Positions 42,997 through 51,328 of a stretch of DNA of 64,000 nucleotides are shown here, piece by piece. A program made the position numbers and the translations under genes. Origin of the DNA: Egicoccus sp035462025 (GTDB lineage Bacteria; Actinomycetota; Nitriliruptoria; Nitriliruptorales; Nitriliruptoraceae); NCBI GenBank assembly GCA_035462025.1, contig DATHUR010000089.1, positions 20,786 to 84,785 on the forward strand, written 5' to 3'. The first letter of the stretch is position 1. The number at the start of each line of letters is the position of its first letter. The notes beneath the pieces are model-generated. The model was not told the DNA's origin. It made no database searches and worked only from the letters and a program-made list of their open reading frames with translations.

Positions 42997-44966
42997 TGCG
43001 ACTGCTCACGCCGTTCGGTCTGGTCGCGGCGGCGGCCGCCGTGCCGCTGGTGCTGTGGTACCTGCTGCGACCCCGCCGCCGGCGGGTCGTGGTCGGCTCG
43101 ACCTTCCTGTGGCGGGCGGTCGAGCGTCCCGCGACGGCCGCGACGCCGTGGCAGCGCTTCCGCGGTGACGCGACCTTCTGGCTCGTGCTGCTGGCCCTGC
43201 TCGCGCTGGCGTTCGCGCTCGCCCGTCCAGCGGTCCCGGTGCCGGTCGCGCTCGGCGACCACACGATCCTGATCGTGGACAACTCGGGGTCGATGCTGGC
43301 CGACGAGGCCGGCACCAGCCGCGCCGAACTCGCCCGCCGGGAGGCCACCGAGATGACCGCGAGCCTGGCCCCCGGCCAGGAGGTGTCGGTGATCGAGGCC
43401 GGCGCACGGGCACGCATCGTGCTGTCCGGCGCGCGCGACGCCCGCGAGGTCGCGCGTGCCCTCGCCGGGATCGCCCCACGCCATGCACCCGCCGACCTCG
43501 CGGACGCCTTCACGCTCGCCACGTCGCTGCAACGGCCCGGCCAGCGCACCGTGGTCCACCTCGTCACCGACGCCATGGTCCCGGCGGATGCCGCCGCGGT
43601 GGCGCCGCCGGGCCTGACGGTCAGCGCGGTCGGCAGCGACCGTCCGAACGTCGCGATCACCCGGCTCACGTCGGCGCCGCTGGGCAGCGGCGAGCACCAG
43701 GTCCTGGCCCAGGTGCGTTCGTTCGCGGCGACGGCGGTGAGCGGCCGCCTGGTGCTCGAGGTCGACGACGTCGCCGTGCTCGAGCAGTCCCTGCGGCTGG
43801 CGCCCCGCACGACCGAGGACGTGGTGGTGACGGTGCCCGCGGTTGCCGGTGACCGCGGCGCACGGCTGACCGCGCGGCTGGTCCTGGGCGAGGACGTCAC
43901 GGGCGCGGTCCCCGACGTGCTGCACTTCGACGACACGGCGACGACGGTGCTGGCCGAGAACCGCGACCTCGCGGTGTTGCTCGCCGGGCCGGGCAACACC
44001 TTTCTCGCGGCCGCCCTCGCCGCTGTCCCGGGCCTGACCGTCGAGACCGCGCCCACCGTTCCCGACGACCTGACGGCCGTCGACCTGCTGGTCGTCGACC
44101 GGGTCGCCGCCCCCGGGCGCCTGACCGTGCCGAGCCTGCTGGTCGCGCCGACGTCCTGGCCCGATGGCATCGTCGCCGACGACACGACGGACCTGCCGTC
44201 GCTGACCTACCAGGCGACCGGGCACGCCCTGCTCGCCGACGTCGACCTGACCGGCCTGGCGGTTGCGAGCACGGCCGTGCTCGACGCGCCGTCGCTGACC
44301 GCTTTGGCCGCGTCGCCGGACGCACCGCTGCTGCTCGCGGGCCGCGTCGGTGACGCACCCACGGTGGTCGTGCCCTTCGACCTGCTCGCCTCCGACCTGC
44401 CGCTGCGGCCGGCATGGCCGCTGCTGGTCGCCAACGCCGCCCGCTGGCTCACCGGCGGTGGCGCCGGCGCGGGCGCCGTCCCCGCGGGATCTCTGGTGGC
44501 GCTCCAGGCGCCGACCGGCACGACGGGCATGGTCGCCCACGCCCCCGGTGACCGCGAGGTGCGCATCGACCCCGGCGCGCCGACGCTGCTCGTCGACCTG
44601 GTCGGGACCTGGGAGGTCGTGTTCTCCGGCGTCGAGGGGCGGGTCGGCGACCCGCTCGTGCTGCCGGTCACATCCGCGCTCGAGGAGGGCGACCTGTCGA
44701 AGCCCCGCCCCGAACCCGGTACGCCGGCGGCCGGCGGCGAGCCACAACTCGGCGAGGGCCTGCGCACCCTGGTCCGGCCGCTCCTGCTCGGCGCACTGGT
44801 CGTGCTGCTGCTCGAGTGGGGCTGGAGCCAGGGCGGGCGGCAGTGGTGGGCGCGACAGCGTGAGGCGCGGCGCGAGCGGATACGTGCCGCCCTGGGCGTT
44901 GCGTCCCCGCCGCTGGGGGACCACCAGCGTCCGAAGGTCCCGGCGGGCCGGGGAGAGCGACCATGA
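42996..44966 (+). CDS. BatA-like VWA membrane protein
   Basis: A 656-residue protein. The N-terminus (LLTPFGLVAAAAAVPLVLWYLLRPRRRR) and helix near 62-80 match the Bat aerotolerance N-terminal domain. A VWA domain follows (about 85-225) with the MIDAS start IVDNSGSML. The middle is a long extracytoplasmic region of beta domains, and a C-terminal helix lies near 600-620. Function is likely assembly or inspection of surface proteins with MoxR. Coupled to DUF58 upstream and by ATGA to the next VWA gene. Confidence 0.85.
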   Translation: MRLLTPFGLVAAAAAVPLVLWYLLRPRRRRVVVGSTFLWRAVERPATAATPWQRFRGDATFWLVLLALLALAFALARPAVPVPVALGDHTILIVDNSGSMLADEAGTSRAELARREATEMTASLAPGQEVSVIEAGARARIVLSGARDAREVARALAGIAPRHAPADLADAFTLATSLQRPGQRTVVHLVTDAMVPADAAAVAPPGLTVSAVGSDRPNVAITRLTSAPLGSGEHQVLAQVRSFAATAVSGRLVLEVDDVAVLEQSLRLAPRTTEDVVVTVPAVAGDRGARLTARLVLGEDVTGAVPDVLHFDDTATTVLAENRDLAVLLAGPGNTFLAAALAAVPGLTVETAPTVPDDLTAVDLLVVDRVAAPGRLTVPSLLVAPTSWPDGIVADDTTDLPSLTYQATGHALLADVDLTGLAVASTAVLDAPSLTALAASPDAPLLLAGRVGDAPTVVVPFDLLASDLPLRPAWPLLVANAARWLTGGGAGAGAVPAGSLVALQAPTGTTGMVAHAPGDREVRIDPGAPTLLVDLVGTWEVVFSGVEGRVGDPLVLPVTSALEEGDLSKPRPEPGTPAAGGEPQLGEGLRTLVRPLLLGALVVLLLEWGWSQGGRQWWARQREARRERIRAALGVASPPLGDHQRPKVPAGRGERP

Positions 44967-47878
44967 ACTGGTGGCCTCTCCACCTCGACGCGCCCGTGTG
45001 GCTCGCGGCGTTCGTCGCCGTGCCCGCGGTGCTGTGGCTGGGCTGGCGTCGCGCCGGCGACCGGGACCGCGCGTTGCGCCGTGCCACCGCGCTGCGGGCG
45101 CTCGCGGTCGGGCTCCTCGTACTCGCCATGGCGGGGCCGAGGTGGGACGCGGCCGGCCGTGGCGTCGACGTCGTGGTCGTGGTCGACGCCTCGGACTCCA
45201 CCCTGGCTGCGCGGGACGCGGCGACGGACTGGATCGATGCGGCCTCGGCCGTCCAGGAACGCGGTGACCGTCTCGCCGTCGCCGCCGTCGGGCGCGACGC
45301 GCAGGTCGAGCACGGGCTGCGCGAACAGGCCCCGGGCGGCGTGCTCGCGGTGCGGGTGGACGGCACCGAGACCGACCTCGCGCGCGGCCTCCGTCTCGCG
45401 CAGGGGCTCGCGGGGTCGCAGCAGCGCCGCCGCGTCGTGCTGCTCAGCGACGGATTCGCGACGCGGGGTGACGCCGCCCAGGCAATCCGTGAACTCGAGG
45501 CGGCGGGCATCCCCGTCGACGTCGTCCCGATCGGTGGCGACGCCGGCTCGGCCGACGTGCTGATCGAGGGGGTGCGGGTGCCGTCGCGGGTCCGGGCCGG
45601 CGACGCGTACGACGTGGTCGTCGTCGTGACCAACACCGGCGACGCACCGGCCGGCGCGACCGTGGTGGTCAGCGCCGACGGCGAGCAGATCCACCGCGAG
45701 GCCCTGCAGGTGCCGCCGGGCAGGACCGAGGTGCGCGTACCGCGGGTGGCGGACGCGGAGGGCGAGACCGCCGGGACCGGCGGCGCGATCCGCTACGAGG
45801 CACGCCTGGAGTCGGCCGCCAGTGCCGAGCCGCGCAACGACCTCGGCGTCGCCGCCGTCCAGGTCGAGGGCCAGGCGAGCGTGCTGGTGGTCGACGGCGG
45901 GGCCGGCGCCGAGGGCGGCGAGGCCGACGAACTCGTGCGCCTGCTCGAGGCCGGCGGCCTGCCGGTGACGCGGCACCCGATCGACGCGGGGTTCCCCACG
46001 CTCGACCGCCTCCTCGGCCACGACGCCACGGTGCTCGTGGACGTACACGCCGACCAGGTCGGCGAGACGGGTGCCGTCGCACTCGACGCCTATGTCCGCG
46101 ACGCCGGCCGCGGCCTGACGGTGGTCGGTGGCGAGCAGTCCTACGGGGTCGGTGGGTACGACGGCACCCGGCTCGAGGAACTGCTGCCGGTGTTCGCCCG
46201 CGTCCAGGACCCGCAGCGGCGACCCTCTGTCGCGCAGGCCCTGGTCGTCGACGTGTCCGGGTCGATGGGCGCGTGCCACTGCCGGCCCGACGGGTTCGGC
46301 GGCGGGCCGATGCAGACCGAGGCCGGTCCGAACAAGACCGACATCTCGCGTGAGGCCGTAGCCCGTGCCATCGAGAACCTGGACGCACAGGACACGGTCG
46401 GGGTCCTGGCCTTCCACACGCAGGCCGAGTGGGTGCTGCCACTGCAGCAGTTGCCCGACCGGGCGATCATCGACGACGCGCTCGGCAGCCTGTATCCCGA
46501 GGGCGACACGTCCATCGGCGAGGCACTGCTCGAGGCGATCGAGGGCCTGAAGGACGCCGAAGCGCGGCTGCGCCACATCGTGTTGTTCACGGACGGGTTC
46601 ACCAACGAGATGGGGCTCGAGGCCATCGCGGCCGAGGCGATGGAGGCCGGGATCACCCTGTCGGTCGTCGGGACCGGCGAGGGCACCGGCGACGTGCTCG
46701 AGGACATGGCCGAGGCCGGCGGCGGACGTTTCTACCCCGGCCGCGACCTGTCCTCGATCCCTTCGGTGCTCGCCAGCGAGGTGCAACTGGTGTCGCGACC
46801 GCTGATCGAGGAGGGCAGCTTCACCCCGGTCGTCACGGCCGTCGACGCGGTGACCGAGACGCTGACCGAGTCGCCCCCGCTGCTCGGCTACGTCGCCACC
46901 ACCTCGAAGCCGACGGCGCGCACGCTGCTGCGGATCGGGGACGAACGCGACCCGCTGCTGGCGACCTGGCAGGCCGGGTTGGGCACGGTGGCGGCATGGA
47001 CCTCCGACGCCAGCCCGCGCTGGTCGGCGCCGTGGAGCGGCTGGGACGGCGCCCGCGACCTGTGGGGCGCGCTGGTCCGCTCGACGTTGCCGGGCGACGA
47101 GGCCGGCGCCTTCGACGTGCGGGCGGACGTCACCGCCGACGGCCTCGAGGTCCGCGTCGAGAGCGCCGAACCGTTGGCCGGCGACGTGAGCGCGACGGCG
47201 CTCGTGGTCGATCCAGACGGCACCCGGCGTGAGGTGCCGCTCACCCGGACCGACCTCGCGGCGTTCGCGGCGACCCTGCCGGCCGGTGGCGACGGCGTCC
47301 ACGCGGTCACGGTCGTGCTCGAACGCGGCGGCACCGAGATGGCGCGCCGCACCGTCACCGCCGTGCGGTCCTACCCCGCCGAGTACGCGGCCAGCGGCGG
47401 CAGCGCCGAGGCGACCGCGGCCCTGGTCGGCGACCTCGGACGCTACGACCCCGACCCGTCGCTCGCGTTCGCCACCGAGTCGACCACGCCGGGCAGCACC
47501 CCTCGCGATCTGACCGGCTGGCTGCTGCTGCTCGCGCTGCTCACGCTGCCCGTCGACGTCGGCCTGCGACGGCTGCGGCTCGAACGCGGCGACCTGCGCA
47601 GGCTGTTGCGGCCCGCGACGCGCGTGGCCGCGGATCGCAGCACCGGTGTCACCGCGGTCGCCGATGCCCGCCGCGAACAGCGTGACGCGGCGCGCACCGG
47701 CCCGGCAGCGACCCCCGCCCGTCCCACGCCCCCGGCGCCTGCGTCCGACGCGGCGCCGCCGCGAACCGGCGGTCCGGCCCCACCACCGCGGGACGGGCCG
47801 CCACCCCCACCGAGCGACGGCAGCGGCGCGTCCCGCCTGCTCGACGCGAGACGGCGGGCACGCGACGACGAGGACTGA
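44963..47878 (+). CDS. Giant membrane protein with two VWA regions and a glutamine-amidotransferase-like fold
   Basis: A 971-residue protein. Helices at about 12-30 and 43-60 anchor it. A first VWA-like region begins at VVVDASDST (about 73); a Rossmann/GAT-like segment lies near 310-410 (VLVVDGGAGAEGG, VVGGEQSYGVGGYDG); a second, canonical VWA begins at VVDVSGSMG near 430 and has a full DxSxS. A helix near 855-870 and a Pro-rich cytoplasmic tail (about 910-955) end it. The layout resembles the VWA/GAT-like membrane proteins (YegL/BatA type) at the end of MoxR operons. It closes this nine-gene operon. Confidence 0.85.
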   Translation: MNWWPLHLDAPVWLAAFVAVPAVLWLGWRRAGDRDRALRRATALRALAVGLLVLAMAGPRWDAAGRGVDVVVVVDASDSTLAARDAATDWIDAASAVQERGDRLAVAAVGRDAQVEHGLREQAPGGVLAVRVDGTETDLARGLRLAQGLAGSQQRRRVVLLSDGFATRGDAAQAIRELEAAGIPVDVVPIGGDAGSADVLIEGVRVPSRVRAGDAYDVVVVVTNTGDAPAGATVVVSADGEQIHREALQVPPGRTEVRVPRVADAEGETAGTGGAIRYEARLESAASAEPRNDLGVAAVQVEGQASVLVVDGGAGAEGGEADELVRLLEAGGLPVTRHPIDAGFPTLDRLLGHDATVLVDVHADQVGETGAVALDAYVRDAGRGLTVVGGEQSYGVGGYDGTRLEELLPVFARVQDPQRRPSVAQALVVDVSGSMGACHCRPDGFGGGPMQTEAGPNKTDISREAVARAIENLDAQDTVGVLAFHTQAEWVLPLQQLPDRAIIDDALGSLYPEGDTSIGEALLEAIEGLKDAEARLRHIVLFTDGFTNEMGLEAIAAEAMEAGITLSVVGTGEGTGDVLEDMAEAGGGRFYPGRDLSSIPSVLASEVQLVSRPLIEEGSFTPVVTAVDAVTETLTESPPLLGYVATTSKPTARTLLRIGDERDPLLATWQAGLGTVAAWTSDASPRWSAPWSGWDGARDLWGALVRSTLPGDEAGAFDVRADVTADGLEVRVESAEPLAGDVSATALVVDPDGTRREVPLTRTDLAAFAATLPAGGDGVHAVTVVLERGGTEMARRTVTAVRSYPAEYAASGGSAEATAALVGDLGRYDPDPSLAFATESTTPGSTPRDLTGWLLLLALLTLPVDVGLRRLRLERGDLRRLLRPATRVAADRSTGVTAVADARREQRDAARTGPAATPARPTPPAPASDAAPPRTGGPAPPPRDGPPPPPSDGSGASRLLDARRRARDDED

Positions 47879-47974
47879 CGCTCGCGCGCCCGCCCGGCGA
47901 CCGCTCCGGCGGCGGGCCGTCCCGCACCGGTGTGGTTGGCTGTCGCGGCCGACCCACGTCCCGAGGAGCCGTGC

Positions 47975-49345
47975 ATGGCCGAGGAAGCCGCGGATCCGCG
48001 CGCGCGCCTGCCACAGCTCGACGCACTGCTGCGTCATCCGGATGCGGCGGCGCCCCTCGCCGACCACGGCCGCCGCGTGTTCACCGCGGCGCTGCGGGCC
48101 GAACTCGACGATGCCCGGGCACTCCTGGGGGGCGGCCGCGGGCCGGTGCCCCGCGCCGAGGAGCTCGTCGCGGCCGCCGACGACGCGGTCCACCGCCGCC
48201 GGGCCGCCGGTCTGACGCGCGTGATCAACGCCACGGGCGTCGTCCTGCACACCAACCTCGGCCGGGCGCCGCTGTCCGCCGCCGCCCGGGCCGCGGTCGC
48301 CGAAGCCGCGGGCTACACCACCCTCGAGTACGACCTCGCCGAGGGCACGCGCGGCTCCCGGACCCGACACGTGGGTGCCCTGGCGGCCGAGCTGTGCGGC
48401 ACCGAAGCGGGCACCGCCGTCAACAACGGCGCGGCCGCGCTCCTGCTCGTGCTCGCCGCCCTGGCCACGGGACGCGAGGTGATCGTGAGCCGCGGCGAGC
48501 TGATCGAGATCGGCGGGTCCTACCGGCTGCCCGACGTCATGGCCGCGTCGGGCGCCCGCCTCGTCGAGGTGGGCACGACCAACCGGACCCGGCTGGCGGA
48601 CTACCGGGCGGCGATCACCGACGAAACCGCACTGCTGCTGAAGGTGCACCGCTCCAACTACGACGTCGTCGGGTTCACCGAGGAGGTCACCGTCGCCGCG
48701 CTGGCCGAACTCGGCCGCAAGGAGGGCGTGACGGTCGTCTACGACCTCGGGTCCGGGCTGATCCGCCCGGAGGCGGACGGACCGCTCGCCGCAGAGCCCA
48801 GCGTCGAGGCGGCGGTGCGCGCCGGCGCGGACCTGACGATCTTCTCCGGCGACAAGCTGCTCGGCGGGCCACAGGCGGGCCTGATCGTCGGACGCTCGGA
48901 CCTGCTGCTGCGCTGCGGCCGGCATCCGCTGGCGCGCGCGATGCGGCTCGACAAGCTGCAACGCGCGGCCCTGGAGGCGACCCTCGAGGCCCACCTGCGC
49001 GACGACGTGCCGATGGACGTGCCCACGGTGGCGATGCTGCACGGCGACGTCGACGCGCTGCGGGAGCGGGCGCGCTGGATGGCGTCGGAGTTGGGCGAGG
49101 GTGCGGATGCCGTGTCGACCGATGGGCTGGTCGGCGGTGGCGCGTCGCCGGGCGTCGCGCTGCCATCGTGGGGCGTGGCGCTGGGTACCGACGACGCGAA
49201 CGGCCTGGCGCGACGGCTGCGGCGCGCCGAGGTCCCGGTCATCGCCAGGGTCGAGGACGGCCGCGTCCTGCTCGACCTGCGCACCGTCCCACCCGCCCTC
49301 GACGCCGAGGTGGTCGACCTCGTGCTCGGGTCGCGGGAGGAATAG
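47975..49345 (+). CDS. selA: L-seryl-tRNA(Sec) selenium transferase
   Basis: A 456-residue PLP enzyme that converts Ser-tRNA(Sec) to Sec-tRNA(Sec). Motifs: VINATGVVLHTNLGRAPL near 90, YDLAEGTRGSRTRHV near 130, and the PLP lysine Lys294 in SGDKLLGGPQAG. The length is typical of bacterial SelA. ATG 47975 follows a GAGGA site. selB, selD and a recognisable tRNA-Sec are absent from the window, although selB usually follows selA. It may be encoded apart from them, or act as a SelA-like enzyme with another substrate. Confidence 0.92.
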   Translation: MAEEAADPRARLPQLDALLRHPDAAAPLADHGRRVFTAALRAELDDARALLGGGRGPVPRAEELVAAADDAVHRRRAAGLTRVINATGVVLHTNLGRAPLSAAARAAVAEAAGYTTLEYDLAEGTRGSRTRHVGALAAELCGTEAGTAVNNGAAALLLVLAALATGREVIVSRGELIEIGGSYRLPDVMAASGARLVEVGTTNRTRLADYRAAITDETALLLKVHRSNYDVVGFTEEVTVAALAELGRKEGVTVVYDLGSGLIRPEADGPLAAEPSVEAAVRAGADLTIFSGDKLLGGPQAGLIVGRSDLLLRCGRHPLARAMRLDKLQRAALEATLEAHLRDDVPMDVPTVAMLHGDVDALRERARWMASELGEGADAVSTDGLVGGGASPGVALPSWGVALGTDDANGLARRLRRAEVPVIARVEDGRVLLDLRTVPPALDAEVVDLVLGSREE

Positions 49346-49491
49346 ACCTCGTGCTCGGGCCGACGCCCGGACGGGCACCGAGCGACGTCCGACGTTCCAA
49401 CCGCTGCAATGCGGCGGCTGCGGGTATGTCGGTCACCCGACCGGGACCGTCGACGCCGGCCACCCGGTCGAACCTCCCGTGCTCGGTCGAG

Positions 49492-49517
49492 TCAGGCCGT
49501 CACCGGTGACGGCCTGA
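49492..49517. terminator. Perfect palindrome after selA
   Basis: TCAGGCCGTCACC joined to GGTGACGGCCTGA is a 26-bp perfect palindrome with no spacer, about 150 bp after the selA stop. As RNA it would form a strong hairpin; as DNA it could also be a dimeric protein site. Confidence 0.5.
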
Positions 49518-49576
49518 GCCGACCGTGACGGCCTCCCTCGACCACGCGCAGCGGTGTCACCCGAACGCGTCGATGC

Positions 49577-49638
49577 CACTGGCACACGTCGATGTCGCGG
49601 CTTGTCGCCAGTGTTGACGGTCCCGTGCGACATCGACG
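49577..49638. other. Interlocked inverted repeats in the selA-49772 spacer
   Basis: Two inverted repeats interleave: CACTGGC (49577-49583) with GCCAGTG (49607-49613), and CGTCGATGTCGC (49587-49598) with GCGACATCGACG (49627-49638). The arrangement is that of an H-type pseudoknot or of two mutually exclusive hairpins. The 426-bp spacer around it (49346-49771) has no convincing gene. Confidence 0.4.
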
Positions 49639-49771
49639 AGCAGACGCGCCACGGCAACGTGCGCAACGCCCGGAACCTCTATCCCGACGGGTCCGCACGC
49701 GGCGCCTGCTTCCCCCGAGATCGAAATCGACGGCACCACCACACGCGTACGTGTCGAGCAGATCGGCGCGG

Positions 49772-50188
49772 TCAATCGGCGGTGGGGCCGTCCGCTCGCC
49801 GGTTGGCCTTCATCTCGGACTCGTGGACGTGGTGGCGGCCGGCGACGAGTTGTTCGCGGACCCGCCGCTCGCCCGCGGCGGCCACGTCGTGGTAGGTGCG
49901 GTCGAAGTCCTCGACGATCTCGAACGTCCAGCGGTCCTCGATCGCGTTGCGGCCGAGCCAGGTGCGCGAGAGGTCGTCGGCGAGGTCGTCGTGACCGGCG
50001 TCGCGCAGCATCCGGATGCCCTCGCCGAGGATGAGGTCGGCCCGGCCCATCTGCTGATGGAAGGTGTAGAGCGTCCCGCGGGCGCGCACGACCCACTCGA
50101 AGGCCTCGCCGATCCGGCCAACCGCGGCGACGGTCGCGTCGTCGACACCGTCGGGGCGGGCGTGCTCGGCGTCGGGTTGGCGTGGCAT
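49772..50188 (-). CDS. Conserved actinobacterial protein of unknown function
   Basis: A 138-residue mainly helical protein with the pattern RGTLYTFHQQMGRADLILGEG and RNAIEDRWTFEIVEDFDRTYHDVA, ending in RHHVHESEMKANRR. I recognise this as a widespread uncharacterised actinobacterial family. Conserved His, Asp and Trp residues could form a ligand or metal site, but none is proven. It is the last gene on a minus-strand run with RidA, the DUF4177-like gene and a WhiB gene. Confidence 0.75.
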   Translation of the reverse strand: MPRQPDAEHARPDGVDDATVAAVGRIGEAFEWVVRARGTLYTFHQQMGRADLILGEGIRMLRDAGHDDLADDLSRTWLGRNAIEDRWTFEIVEDFDRTYHDVAAAGERRVREQLVAGRHHVHESEMKANRRADGPTAD

Positions 50189-50223
50189 CGGCGGGCCTTC
50201 GCTGGTCGCGACGGCCCAGCCGT

Positions 50224-50691
50224 CTACCGGGCCGTGAGGATGGCTTCCACTTCTACGGGGCTGTCCAGGGGCAGCACCGGCACACCTACCGCCGAACGGG
50301 CATGCACCCCGGCGTCGCCCAGCACGGCGGCGAACAACTCGGACGCGCCGTTGGCGACCAGGTGCTGTTCGGTGAAGTCCGGTGTCGAGGCGACGAACAC
50401 GGTGACCTTGACGATGCGCACCCGGTCGAGGTCACCGAACGCGGCCGCGGCGACGGCCAGCACGTTCAGGCCCGCCGTGCGGGCCAGTTCGGCCCCCTCG
50501 GCGGTGGTGAGGTCGGCACCGAGCTTGCCCGTGCGCGGTAGGGACCCCTCGACGACGGGCAACTGGCCCGCGGTGAAGGTCAGGCCGCCGGCGTCGGCGG
50601 GCAGTTGGACCCACGGCTGGTAGGCGGCCGCGGGCGCCGGCGCGGATGGCAGACGCAGGCCGAGTTCCTCGAGTCGTTCCAGAGCAGGCAT
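50224..50691 (-). CDS. RidA/YjgF-family protein
   Basis: A 155-residue Rid-family protein: PADAGGLTFTAGQLPVVEG at about 32-50, LNVLAVAAAAFGDLDRVRIVKVTVFV in the middle and PVEVEAILTAR at the end. RidA enzymes hydrolyse reactive imine/enamine intermediates; the catalytic Arg of canonical RidA (before the final strand) is not clearly kept, so this may be a Rid2-7 type. The homologue Rv3678c sits in the same position near whiB4 and ArsA-like genes in mycobacteria. One base separates it from the DUF4177-like gene before it. Confidence 0.85.
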   Translation of the reverse strand: MPALERLEELGLRLPSAPAPAAAYQPWVQLPADAGGLTFTAGQLPVVEGSLPRTGKLGADLTTAEGAELARTAGLNVLAVAAAAFGDLDRVRIVKVTVFVASTPDFTEQHLVANGASELFAAVLGDAGVHARSAVGVPVLPLDSPVEVEAILTAR

Positions 50692-50692
50692 G

Positions 50693-50830
50693 TCAGGCCT
50701 TCGGACGCTTGAAGTAGGCGACGTTCTCGGCGACGGCGACCAGCTCCCAGCCCTCGTCACCCCATTGGTTGAGGATCTGTTGCAGGGCATGGCTGATCAG
50801 CGGTGCGGTGGCGTACTCCCAGCGGGTCAC
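50693..50830 (-). CDS. Small DUF4177-like protein (Rv3678A-like)
   Basis: A 45-residue protein starting at GTG 50830 (TRWEYATAPLISHALQQILN, then GDEGWELVAVAE and YFKRPKA). The WEYAT and GWELV blocks are typical of DUF4177-like small proteins. GGAAGAGG lies upstream at a proper distance. Mycobacteria have a similar small gene, Rv3678A, next to the RidA gene Rv3678c, supporting this call. Confidence 0.72.
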   Translation of the reverse strand: MTRWEYATAPLISHALQQILNQWGDEGWELVAVAENVAYFKRPKA

Positions 50831-50918
50831 GATGGCCTCTTCCGGCAGGTGGCGGTCGAGCGCTTCCTACCGCAGCACGACGTGTATGGGCAACACGGGC
50901 ACCGAGCGACGCCGTGCG

Positions 50919-51209
50919 TCAACCGGCGCGGGCCGTCAACTGCCGACCCGCCTTGGCGATGACCGAACGCCGGTCGGTCTCGCCCAGGCCGCCCCACACC
51001 CCGTAGGCCTCGCCCGTCTCGAGGGCGTAGCTGCGGCAGGCGGCGATCGCCGGACAGGTGGCGCACACCGCCTTGGCCGCACTCTCGCGCACCTGTCGCT
51101 CGTGCTTGCTCTCGAAGCCGGTCGGGCCGAAGAACAGGCCCGGGTCCTCGGTGCGGCAGCGGGCGTGGTGTTCCCACTCCTTCTCGACGAGCAGTGTCGT
51201 CGCCCCCAT
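50919..51209 (-). CDS. WhiB-family 4Fe-4S regulator
   Basis: A 96-residue WhiB protein with ligands Cys18, Cys49, Cys52 and Cys58 (C-x30-C-x2-C-x5-C), the GVWGG turn and a basic C-terminal tail (TDRRSVIAKAGRQ). WhiB proteins bind sigma factors and respond to redox or NO. Its length and spacing fit WhiB1/WhmE-like forms, but the subtype is uncertain. It is the first gene of the minus-strand run leading to the DUF4177-like and RidA genes; the second WhiB at 55837 matches WhiB4 better by position. Confidence 0.9.
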   Translation of the reverse strand: MGATTLLVEKEWEHHARCRTEDPGLFFGPTGFESKHERQVRESAAKAVCATCPAIAACRSYALETGEAYGVWGGLGETDRRSVIAKAGRQLTARAG

Positions 51210-51296
51210 CACGTGCAAGTGCTCCCCCTCACGTCGTGCGTCGAAGGAGACCGAGGCTACTCGCGACCACTCCCCGGTGACTAGACCCGGTTCGCC

Positions 51297-51313
51297 GCGC
51301 TGGCGTCCAGCGC
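51297..51313 (-). terminator. Hairpin after the NfeD gene
   Basis: GCGCTGG/CCAGCGC around CGT, just beyond the stop of the minus-strand NfeD gene. A second palindrome, TCAGCCGGGC/GCCCGGCTGA (51329-51350), overlaps its final codons. Confidence 0.5.
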
Positions 51314-51328
51314 GCACCGCGTTTCGGC

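Noticed and set aside
44207..49378. A 1723-codon open frame on the minus strand
   Set aside because: It lies antisense to selA and the VWA genes, is arginine/glycine-rich without domain motifs, and arises from GC-rich codon bias in the real genes.
49346..49771. Possible tRNA-Sec or a small zinc-ribbon gene after selA
   Set aside because: No cloverleaf with a UCA anticodon could be folded; the short CGGC-type frame lacks a start and a ribosome-binding site.
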